Shown in pieces: positions 1 to 10,095 of a DNA stretch of 64,000 bases. Numbering within the stretch: the first letter of the stretch is position 1; each line of letters begins with the position of its first letter. The notes under the pieces were generated by a model. The model had not been told where the DNA came from, searched no databases, and saw nothing but the letters and a program-made list of their open reading frames with translations. Source of the DNA: Aphrophora alni (taxonomy: Eukaryota > Arthropoda > Insecta > Hemiptera > Aphrophoridae); NCBI GenBank assembly GCA_963513935.1, contig OY740768.1, positions 69,738,231 through 69,802,230 on the forward strand. Direction: 5' to 3'. The position numbers and the translations under genes are program-made.

Positions 1-326
1 ATTATTAAACACACATTCTTGTTCATATTTTCAAATTGGATAGAAAACTTAACAAAAATATTAATAATAATGGGTGTAATAAAATTGCACAATCTTTCTC
101 ACACACCCATTCACTAAACAAACAAAACTTCATCGTCAAAATGTCACTTCAGTAACAAAGTGAAACAATGGACTCCGTCTTAAGCCGCGTTTACACTGGA
201 GTTGCAGACATTTAGTCTGCAATTTTTTGTCTGCAACATTTTATTGCAGACAAAATACATTGTCCCTTCTGTTCCACTGCAACTTTTATCTGTAACAGAA
301 AGGCAACACTCGTCCAGTCAGTCAAG

Positions 327-832
327 ATGGCGAGTGTTGACGTGGAGGATGCTGTTATTGCAGCAGCATGCTGTGTGATATTGGCAAAACAACATGCATC
401 CTGTAGGTACTGGGTAAGGCCTTCATTAAGAGCAAGATGCGTGTAGAGTGGAAGTGAATTGTTGAAAGATTTGAAGGAAGATGACTGTGACCCGTTGACA
501 GGTGAACTGAGAACGGACGGAAGTGTGAAGAATTTCTTAAGGATGGCCAGCAGTGATTTTGAATACTTGGTATGATGATAGGACCTAAGATTGTAAAAAA
601 AGACACCAATTGTAGAGCTGCTATTCCAGTTCAAGAAAAACTCGCAGCCACATTGCGTTTTTTTGCTAGTGGAGATTCCTATACTAGTTTGAGTTACCTT
701 TTTAAAATATCAAAAAGTACAATATCATTGTTCGTGCCAGAGGTGTGTGATGCGTTAATAGAACTATTCAAGGAAAACGTCAAAGTAAACACCACACTTT
801 TAACCGATTTTTTTAATAATAATAATTATTAA
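327..832 (+). pseudogene. PIF/Harbinger (HARBI1-like) transposase, N-terminal remnant
   Basis: Reading from the ATG at 327 gives MASVDVEDAVIAAACCVILA, then RYWVRPSLRARCV, typical of Harbinger transposase starts. A TAG interrupts after RCV, and the same frame continues through LLKDLKEDDCDPLTGEL and FLRMASSDFEYLV. A frameshift at about 570 moves into the frame containing IGPKIVKKDTNCRAAIPVQE and SGDSYTSLSYLFKISKSTIS. These are the conserved pre-catalytic blocks of HARBI1-like proteins, including the HTH segment. Similarity ends near FKENVKV at about 790, followed by AT-rich sequence. About two thirds of a normal ~350-400-residue protein, including all DDE catalytic blocks, is missing. It is a dead copy with at least one nonsense mutation, one frameshift and a large deletion. 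Confidence 0.85.
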
Positions 833-952
833 AACAATTTGTACCATATTTTATTTTTTTCAACTACTAACAATAATCTTAATCTTGATTCAGAACATTT
901 TAATATATCATTAAGTATTTCAAAGTATGAAAAATATAAAATCAAAATATTG

Positions 953-1405
953 TTAAATTACAATAGATGTTACAGCTGTGCATAGTTTTGTGGTCTTTCC
1001 TTTAAATCTGGGCAGAAGAGAGACGGAATTATATTGTTCCTCAATGAAGTCAGTGAATGCAGGAGTTTTGGTCTCGGAAATCAATGCATTTTCATAGGGC
1101 ATTGAGGTTTCAGTAACATTAGTGAATGTGGAATTAGGTCTGCTACCATCATACACAGAGGAAGACGGTGTACGTTGCTGAAGTTGTCGGTTGTAGGTAG
1201 CCATTTCCAGTTCAAACAAAGAGTCATTAATTTTTTTTTGCTATTGCCAGGTCTTGCAAATTGGTAGCTTTTCGAACTCGTCTTTATTCCAACTTCTTCA
1301 TAACATAATATGCTTCATCTGCCATGGGGTTGGAAGCCCCTTTTCTTGGCCGCTTACAAGACGGTGGGATAGGTCTGGTAATAGGTGGAGGAGAATATTA
1401 ACTAC
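953..1405 (-). pseudogene. Harbinger second-ORF (MADF/Myb-like) protein, C-terminal remnant
   Basis: The minus strand reads a proline-rich stretch (PPPITRPIPPSCKRPRKGAS), then NPMADEAYYVMKKLE and a stop, between about 1405 and 1285. After a frame change, an 88-codon open frame follows from 1219 to 953. Its text (ELEMATYNRQLQQRTPSSS and downstream) looks like the C-terminal tail of the MADF or Myb/SANT partner protein that PIF/Harbinger elements carry beside their transposase. The opposite orientation to the transposase is normal for these two-gene elements. The N-terminal DNA-binding domain is not recognisable here, so the family call rests on the linker and tail style plus position inside the element. 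Confidence 0.55.
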
Positions 1406-1946
1406 AAACAGGGGTAAATTACTAAAAATACTCAAACTCAATAAGTTACTCTGGCACACGGCGTACAAACAAGGGACACTAGCGTAGCGTTAAACTGTAT
1501 CCGCCTAGTGAGCGATACTGATTTACTGAATGCGGCATCGCCAGCACCAGGACAGTCACGTGGTACTGACTGGTGGAGCAGGGGACTGAGGGGATGTCTG
1601 CAACTTTTGTTGCACCGTAATTAGTCACTGCAACTTTTGTCAACTATATATATGCCAACATTTGATGCAATTCTTTGATCTTTACCGACTCTCAGTGGAA
1701 AACAAAAATTTAGTTGCAGACATCCCAAATCTGTCTGCAACTTGTTTTATTGCAGACAAAATTAGAGCTGTTTTCATTTACGCAACAAAAATCGGCAATA
1801 TTTTGTCGTCAACACGTGTTTGCAACTCCAGTGTAAACGCGGCTTAAGGTTATGGAGAATTTAATTTAAACAATATTTATACACTCGTCACATAAACTCG
1901 TTTTACGACTTAAGTATAATTTTACATGCTGGTTTGTCATTTATCC

Positions 1947-2146
1947 NNNNNNNNNNNNNNNNNNNNNNNNNNNNNNNNNNNNNNNNNNNNNNNNNNNNNN
2001 NNNNNNNNNNNNNNNNNNNNNNNNNNNNNNNNNNNNNNNNNNNNNNNNNNNNNNNNNNNNNNNNNNNNNNNNNNNNNNNNNNNNNNNNNNNNNNNNNNNN
2101 NNNNNNNNNNNNNNNNNNNNNNNNNNNNNNNNNNNNNNNNNNNNNN
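1947..2146. other. Assembly gap (200 N)
   Basis: Exactly 200 undetermined bases, the usual placeholder for a scaffold gap of unknown size. Open frames running through it are artefacts. Nothing spanning this point should be trusted as contiguous. Confidence 0.99.
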
Positions 2147-2738
2147 CAAAAATGTGTTAGTTTGTTACCTAGATATATATTAAGGAAAAATACAAGACAC
2201 TAAAGTCTTATTTGTCTTTCGAGTTATAAAAACCTATTCTAAGTACAAATCAGGAAAGTAAATCCAAAACTCTTATCTTGGCTACAAAGAAGTAGAGGAG
2301 ACTTGAGTTGTTAATAGTGAGGACGGTCCATACACACGAAATTATGAGAGAACAAGCACACGCTGGACGGCTTAAAGAAGTGGTTTAATACCTTCCAATA
2401 GGCTACAACTGCAGTTTTCCATATACAGTAATTTTGTTGTTCGTGTGTTTATTTTGTTGTTTATTATTAAATAAAAACAGTTTATATAATTACAAAGCAT
2501 ATTTTTTAATGATTTTTGAAAGGGCATAATCTGTAGTAGGTGATCATCGATAGATGTAACTTTTTACACATTTATTATGTAAGAAATCTGTATAGTTTTC
2601 GTTTGTTTTAGACATGTACTTATTAGGTTATGTTCACCTAAGTACCACGTGATCGTTTGAGGAAATCTGATATGCTTTGCTTGGGGTATGTTAATACAGG
2701 GTAACTAACTTCCTGGTTTTTATTTTTATTTTTTTTAA
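2147..2738. other. AT-rich intergenic sequence
   Basis: I see no gene, clear repeat or regulatory element here. One short TAGGCTA motif occurs near 2398. Confidence 0.6.
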
Positions 2739-2866
2739 ATGGTCCGGAACTACGTTAAAAAAAACATTGTACAAGTTTGAAAAAAAACTTATGATGAAGA
2801 GAAGAAAAGACGGATAAGTTTAAGAGGAGCTGCGGACTCAAATGCAGTGCCTCAATTACTATAGTC
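2739..2866 (+). pseudogene. pogo/Tigger-like HTH (psq) N-terminal fragment
   Basis: From the ATG at 2739 the translation starts MVRNYVKK, the style of N-termini of Tigger/pogo/jerky-type transposases (usually MxRNYxRKT). A one-base frameshift then gives KKTYDEEKKRRISLRGAADS and NAVPQLL before a stop. The YDEE...ISLRGAA...NAVP pattern resembles the pipsqueak-type helix-turn-helix that opens these proteins. Nothing further downstream could be followed with confidence. The match is short and the family call is tentative. Confidence 0.35.
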
Positions 2867-4229
2867 TACCATCCTATATCCTATATAGGATATTCCAAAG
2901 TTAAAAACTCCTGAAAACAATAACAGTTTAAAATTATTTGAGATGAGGCCCCCCCCAGACCAAAATCGCAACTAAAAAATCAGGTAAGAACACAAGGGAG
3001 GGTTACCTCAGAAAACAGAAACCAGTACAATTTACAGTTAGAGAAAAACAAAGAAAACCTCCGAAAAAACTAACTGATCAAGAAGAATATTTTTCCTGAA
3101 TATAGGCCAGAGGAAAACGGTGTCTGCGAACTGGACGGGGAAAAGGAAATGATCTGATATATGACCTACCACATATTGGGCCCATAGCATTCAGGAGTCA
3201 GTGCAAGAGTGAAAAAATAGACTACTATTGTCCAACATACAACTCTGTTAGAATGAACTGAAAAAAGTCTATGAAACATTGTATTCAATACTTACTACTT
3301 CATATTTGTGATGTTGAGAAAAAAATATTTTAGTCTTAATGCATTCAGTTTAATTGGAGCTAGTCGTGAATATTTTTGTTAATTTTCCTAATAATTTCTA
3401 ATGTATTTATGTTAATGTTTTTATAATGGGGTTCAAACTAGGAACTACATGTTCAAGAAGGAAATCAATTGTTCAGAATAGATCGATTTCATTTTTTCAG
3501 TCTTTAATTTTTATACTAAACTTAATACGTTTTTGTAAAATATAATTATACTGCATTAGGCATTAACAGCCATTAAATAAACTTTTTATTTTACCCATCT
3601 ATATTATATAATAACTTCTAATATTCACGTAAATGACAAAAATATGTCAAGTGGTCCAAACTAGCCATCAACGTTCCCATATAGCTGTTTGGGGGGGGGG
3701 GGCAATAAATGTCGTGTTTTTTATCTAAGACAGAAATTCTCAAATTTGCGTCATTCAAAGAACTGAGAGAAAAACACACTTCTAAAATATGCCACATACC
3801 AAGTTTAATAAAAAAAGTCAAGCAGTAGGGCCTATATAATATAGACAGAAGTTATTAAAAAAAAAATACATACCTTTTGTGGGGGACTGCAAAAAGTATA
3901 TTTTCAGGGGGAAAAACAACTAACGTTACATTTTATTTCTTTTATTAAAAAAAAAAACATTCTCACACGTAAAGGTGAAAGGCTACAAACTCCAAAATTA
4001 ATATTCGCCACTATAGCTGCAAAAATGTATCTACCCTATAAGGTTAGAAATTGTAAATTGAAATTATAGAAAAAAGTATATCTACCCTATACTTTTAGGT
4101 TAGAAAACAAAAAATTAACGTTACTGGAGGTTGGCTGTGAGTTTCTATCATGAGGTAAACCTACATATTGGACTACTAATCCGAAATAGACTCCTGATAT
4201 AATTGATTTTTATACAATTAAAGTCTAAA
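2867..4229. other. Non-coding sequence with homopolymer tracts
   Basis: A short palindromic stretch built on ATCCTATATAGGAT lies at about 2874-2895, a C8 run near 2949 and a G10 run near 3691. No reading frame was recognisable. The plus strand near 2960-3130 is less AT-rich, but every frame is interrupted. Confidence 0.5.
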
Positions 4230-5040
4230 ATAATATTAAAGTTATAGATTATAATGATTTGTCATCTGATCACTCAAGAATGCTACTTTTAGTTAGTGGA
4301 ATGGTGTTTAAAGAAGATGCACCAAGATTAATTAATAATGAAACTAACTGGGAGGGATTATAAATGATCTATAATATCTCATTGATTTGTGAGTTACTCT
4401 AAAATCTCCAGTACAACTAGATCAAGACATTGAACTATTTATCCGTAACATACAAGAGGCAGCATGGAGTAATACTCCAGTTGGAAGACTTGAAATAAAC
4501 ACTGATATAATGTACCCAAATAATGTTAAGGGAGAAAAAAGGAAACTTCGGAAAAAGTGGAAGCAGAGTCGTAACCTGCGTGGCAAGGCATTGTTGAACA
4601 GGGTAAGTAACAAATTAAAAGGATACAGTAAAGCACTAAACAATGTCGCAATAAATATCTTCTCGGTTTGACTCCTGTTACTGATACAGTTTATTCACTT
4701 TGGAAAGCTACAAAAGGACTAAAAGACCTGTAATTAAAATACCTCATATTAAGAAAAATATTAAGGATTGGAGAAGAAGTGATTAACAGAAAGCAGACAT
4801 TTTTGCAAAGCATCTTGAACAAACTTTCAAACCGTTTCCAAGGCAAACAGCTGATGAAACACTTTCATTAAACAAAGTAGATAATAATATGGAATTAGGC
4901 AAGTAACTTGTTATGAACTTAAAGAAGCTATTAAAAACTTGAAGGATAAAAAGCACCAGGTTACGACAAGAAAATATTAAGAGAGTTACCAAATAAAGCT
5001 TTATTAAAACTACTAAACCTTGTAAATGCAGCAACTACCG
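4230..5040 (+). pseudogene. Jockey-type non-LTR retrotransposon (LINE): endonuclease end, linker and start of RT
   Basis: Plus-strand frames show YNDLSSDHSRMLLLVSG near 4250, the last conserved SDH block of the APE-type endonuclease. Next comes a linker with QLDQDIELFIRNIQEAAWSN and KGEKRKLRKKWKQSRNLRGK (about 4410-4640), then TPVTDTVYSLWKATKGLK, KADIFAKHLEQTFKPFPRQT and finally ELKEAIKNLKDKK, the block just before the RT fingers. The order and spacing match Jockey-clade ORF2. Several frameshifts and stops (near 4363, 4670, 4730, 4780 and 4970) break it. Homology ends near 5040, before the RT catalytic motifs. The piece at 6120-6500 could be the 3' end of the same element. Confidence 0.75.
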
Positions 5041-5130
5041 ATTTCGAAAGAAGTCGTAAATTCTCGGAAATTAAATAAAGTGTCGGGGGAAAAGTAAATT
5101 AATAAAAAAATAAAAATAGACAATTAAATT

Positions 5131-5508
5131 AATAAAAATGATATAGATTTAACGAAGATAGTTTTTCAAGGTTACAAGTTTCATCAAAGTATTCGTCGAA
5201 AAATTAAACAAAAATTTCCAAGGCACAGAAACAAAAAGTACAAGCCGGAGAATGGAGAGCTAGACTGCAGGAGAAAGACGCTGTTCACAGGAAATCACAA
5301 GGGAAGACCAACGCCGGACAACAGCCTTTATCATCCAACTTGGGAAGAAACTAGATTTTCCACATCTGTATCCAGCATCAACCACTCAAAGGGACAAGGA
5401 GACTTCACTCAAACCACAGGTTTACCGAAAATCAAATTTTTATACCTCCCAAATTTGCCAAATAAATTTTCTCACTTGGGTAGTATCAAAATTCGTAAAT
5501 TAGATTAA
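5131..5508 (+). other. Unidentified open frame of about 125 codons, no clear start
   Basis: A continuous frame runs from an in-frame TAA near 5128 to TAA at about 5508. It contains the basic stretches HQSIRRKIKQKFPRHRNKKY and CRRKTLFTGNHKGRPTPDNS. It has no ATG near its beginning, and base composition is richer in G and C in the 5220-5440 part than around it. It sits between two LINE fragments, so it may be part of an insertion into the LINE. I do not recognise the product and do not claim it is expressed. Confidence 0.25.
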
Positions 5509-6119
5509 TTTGTTTTTGTTTAAAATTTCAGATATTAAATTTAATAATTTTCTCCAAAACTGGTGCTCTGTTTTTAATAAAATTTTAACGTTTTAGTTTG
5601 TTTTATACAGTAATTCAATTTTATTTATATATATAAAAAAATAGATTTAATTATCATACATGAATGTATGTGTTTTATTTTCAGGAAATTATATGTTTTC
5701 GTTACATTAAGATGTTGGTTGATTGTAAGAGAATTAATTTTGAATAATTTTTATTACTACACTTGTTACTTTTCATTGATTAGTTTTATCTATAAAGAGC
5801 ACAGATTTCTAATTTAGTAAATTCAAAATAAATAAGAAAACGTATGAAAAAAGTTTCATAAAAATCAATACTATGTTTAATGAAAAATAATGACATTACA
5901 GGAATAATTTATAGATAAGTTGTCCTTAAGAATCTACGCTCCAGAGATTTTAAAAGAAAAAAAATAAGGGAAACTAAATTGGAGCTAGTTGCTTACTGGA
6001 TTCCATTAAGTTTGGGCTGCTGAACTTGGTGCGGTGAACGACCAGGCCAGAAAAATTATATAGCATACACTTCCAGTGGTCTGGGTTGTTCTTTCTGCAA
6101 CGCCTTAAAAAAAATCATC
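5509..6119. other. AT-rich sequence between LINE fragments
   Basis: No coding signal or clear repeat is visible. Several short A/T-rich runs are present. Confidence 0.5.
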
Positions 6120-6500
6120 TTGCACTACAAAAGTATACGAAGGGCGAAGGGAAAAAGTACTTTACGTTGTAATTGGCTATTTATATACAAACCAGGATTA
6201 AGTATAAGTAATAAATTACTCTTATACAATCAAATAACTTGGAGAAGTGCTAAGAGTAGTAATATAAAGAAAATTCAAATTTTTCAAAACAAAATACTCC
6301 GGATAATAGTGAATGCGCCTTGGTACATACGTAATGAAAATATTCACAGACACTTTAAAGTGAATACGATTATTGATGAAATCAAACCAGTAGCAGTGAA
6401 CCATGTAAACGACTCCAAACCCATACTAATAGTAGTGTTCAGCAGATGCTAGTACGGTACATAAAAATTCAGAACGAAGATTACGTAGGATAAAACTTTT
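6120..6500 (+). pseudogene. Jockey-type LINE, C-terminal fragment of ORF2
   Basis: An ATG-initiated frame of 110 codons (6120-6452) contains SISNKLLLYNQITWRSAKSS, then KIQIFQNKILRIIVNAPWYI and RNENIHRHFKV. This is the characteristic post-RT C-terminal block of Jockey-family reverse transcriptases (pattern KLLLYNQ...QxFQxKxLRxIVNAPWYxRNxxIHRD). The canonical IWTYGIQLWG segment between LLLYNQ and SSNI is missing, so this copy has a small internal deletion. A frameshift follows, and related text (RLRRIKLFNLVQ) continues to about 6500. With the 4230-5040 piece it suggests one old element whose RT core has been lost or replaced. Confidence 0.75.
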
Positions 6501-6659
6501 CAACTTGGTTCAGTAAACAATCTAATTGAGAGCTGTAGCTGAAAATACAGAGCCAATCAGTGGAAATCGGACACACTGTGAAAATATTTTAAAGTTATAA
6601 CTACTAGATAAGTTTGTAGTTAATTTTAGTCTCGAATTAAATAATAATAAAAACTTTTT

Positions 6660-6790
6660 TTAATAGGCTATATAATAACCTAACCTAATCTATTTGAGGT
6701 GATTCTTGCTACCACAAATCTGATTTATTTTTTATTTTTTACGAAAGCTTCTAATATTTTATGTTAGGTCAGGTTATGTTATATATTCAA
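6660..6790 (+). repeat. Short dispersed repeat with CCTAACC-type ends
   Basis: The segment starts AACCTAACCTAATCTATTTG, passes GGTGATTCTTGCTA and ends with TTAGGTCAGGTTATG. The same ~130-bp sequence occurs on minus at about 9842-9956 and 14809-14923. Its two ends are roughly inverted (TAACCTAACC versus GGTCAGGTTA), suggesting a small MITE. Confidence 0.5.
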
Positions 6791-7623
6791 ACAGACTGAT
6801 AAAATTATTCAGTTAAAAACCAACAAAGTTAATAAATTCGTAAAATAACAACACAAACCGCTATACAAAGAATGATTCTTGTATGTGTTGTAGTAGCACT
6901 GACCTTGTAGCGGCGCGATCTAGAATAAATGAATGGTCGTACTTGAAAGGATTGCAATGGAGCGAATGAAGGTAGCAGTTATGTTATTTTTGTTTGTTAT
7001 GGTAGTATCCAGATAACAGAAACTAAAAATATTCGCAACATGTTATTTTGAGTTAAAATGGGGGAGACTCCATATAGTACACAAATACCGTGTCTTTATT
7101 ATCGAGTTACTCCTCGGGTAAGTTATTATTGAAGGATCCCTACATATCAATTTCATTTGACATATTTATATAATTAAATAGAACCTAGGCTTTCTCTCCT
7201 TGTGCCGTAAACTTATCAAAAGAGTAAATCTTAGATGATTGAAATCGCGTTTTTAATAACATCGGTCAATATTCATTTTCGTTTTCTCCAATTATCCCTG
7301 AAACGTATTCTCTTATTTGCAATTTGGCCCAAGGGTCATATTAATCTTATATTTCACAGAAATTTCAATCAAACGGTTAGAACTGATTTTAACAAATTAC
7401 GTATTAATAGCAGCACTTATATTTTTGTTTTTACCTATAACTGTCAAACCAACATTTGTGGGGAGTTGTAGGATGATTTATTTTTTATGTAAGGACTACA
7501 TTTCTCCAAAATTTGTTCAAAATTGTTTTATCTGTTAAAAATTGACTAGGATTTTCTGACCCATGACATAATTTTCTCTACACTACGTAGCCTAAATCTA
7601 AGAAAGTAAAAACATATACATAC
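6791..7623. other. Intergenic or intronic sequence with a small GC-richer patch
   Basis: The region near 6885-6990 includes GTAGCGGCGCGATCTAG and is less AT-rich than its surroundings. No exon with good splice signals could be defined. The rest is AT-rich with no recognisable element. Confidence 0.4.
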
Positions 7624-7831
7624 CGGCCAAAACGTTAGTGATAAGTTCGGATACTTCATACAGCAGTTGTAATATCAGTGGATTAGATGAGCCAATTCCA
7701 TTCATAAACGTGATGGATGTATTGTGGTTGCTCGTATAAGATTGTAACGCTTGCAATAGGTAGTTTACCTGAACCATGTTGATGCTGCCGTTAGACGGAC
7801 ATTTGTTTAACTTGATAATCGCCATTTTGTT
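7624..7831 (-). CDS. Probable first coding exon of an unidentified gene (minus strand)
   Basis: On the minus strand a splice acceptor (TATTTTCTCAG, ending at 7832) is followed by AACAAAATGGCG, a good Kozak context, with ATG at 7825-7823. The frame stays open for 67 codons with balanced codon use unlike the AT-rich flanks, then meets the donor CCG|GTATGT at 7624/7623. The peptide begins MAIIKLNKCPSNGSINMVQV and includes YLLQALQSYTSNHNTS and LILQLLYEVSELITNVLA, mostly helical with no signal peptide or obvious domain. The exon ends in phase 1. Its 5' UTR exon would lie above 7831 and later exons below 7623; I could not place them. I do not recognise the protein. An in-frame stop lies only a few codons into the putative intron. 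Confidence 0.45.
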
Positions 7832-9065
<1,234 letters not shown>

Positions 9066-9841
9066 TATTGTAGAGATATTCTGGAAATATGAATGAATTT
9101 CCCAAACAACTTTAATTACTATTTCAGGTCCTGCCTTTGTCAACAAAAAAAGTGTACAGATATTTAACTAAATACAATAATACAAATAGTATGTTTACCA
9201 ACAAATAAATTTTAAAATCTTTTTTGTAATTTTGTAATAATATAACTTATGTGACATGTTTGAAAATCAATGTATTTTATACAATAATACACTAGGCTAT
9301 ACAAAAACAAATATATCTAAATAAAATTCGTTAAATTAAGTAGCCTATAACTAAAAAAATGTTAATCAACCCTTGGCCTCAATGCCTCAATACAATTTAA
9401 GTTGGTAACAGAAAGAAATAAAACTAAATTTATGATCAGACTTAGCTTAACAATCGATTATTCCTTTTCATTGATCCATAGACTTCACAGGATAAACACG
9501 ATGCTTGAAGATCCAGTGCTCATATCGTCGTCATCCATCCTATGATAACTACCTCAAAATGTGTAACAAAAATTTAAAGTCGTAATCACAAGATAGATGA
9601 CAACGATAAATTTCATTTGGGCTAGAATCAGTGATTGACGTTCATGCTGAGGAAATGATTTTATGATACTTGTGGAGCCCTCCAACCTTCATAACTTCAA
9701 AACTCGAAACATATTTGTAACTGTCTTATGAGAATCATTCTATGTATTTAATAGCGATTTGAATTTTATTTTGCTGATTTTTTAACTTATGTTGGTTTTA
9801 AACTGAATAATTTCACATGTCTATTTAAAATTTTAATGCAT

Positions 9842-9956
9842 AACATAACCATGCCTAAACTAACCTATTCAAGTTTATTGGTAAACAAAAACGTAGATCA
9901 GATTTGTGTTAGCAAGAATCACCACAAATAAGTTAGGTTAGGATATTATGTAGGCC
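9842..9956 (-). repeat. Short dispersed repeat with CCTAACC-type ends, copy in unit 1
   Basis: Reverse complement of the 6660-6790 repeat: it shares GGTGATTCTTGCTA, ACACAAATCTGAT and the flanking TTAGGTTAGG. Confidence 0.5.
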
Positions 9957-10095
9957 AATATAGTACTAAAATTGCAGTATTTTTTTAATTAGTTACAAAA
10001 AGAAGGGGTCGTTATACATTTGTACTGAACTATGGTACCTAAAATATATCTTAAGTTAAGTATATATAAGTTATCTAACAACTTTGTATACAAAT

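Larger units (their letters stand above)
180..1847. mobile_element. Degenerate PIF/Harbinger DNA transposon, about 1.67 kb
   Basis: The two ends are inverted repeats. About 27 bases starting TTAAGCCGCGTTTACACTGG at 180 match, as reverse complement, the sequence ending at 1847. The outermost TTA/TTAA fits the 3-bp TTA target duplication of PIF/Harbinger elements, although the TTAA palindrome makes the exact boundary ambiguous. Both subterminal regions hold many copies of TTGCAGAC in both orientations (near 202, 215, 231, 245 and 1593, 1712, 1731, 1750), as expected of transposase-binding repeats. Inside lie a broken transposase N-terminus on plus and a MADF/Myb-like partner-protein remnant on minus, the two-gene layout of this superfamily. 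The DDE catalytic region is gone, so the element could only move with help in trans. Confidence 0.85.

Noticed and set aside
212..634. Minus-strand 140- and 84-residue frames
   Set aside because: They lie antisense to the recognisable Harbinger transposase remnant and have no features of their own.
1926..2203. Open frames of 70-89 residues across the N stretch
   Set aside because: They consist of undetermined residues in an assembly gap.
6660..6790. CCTAACCTAA / TTAGGTTAGG as insect telomere (TTAGG)n sequence
   Set aside because: Only two adjacent units occur, and they belong to a dispersed short repeat, not a tandem telomeric array.
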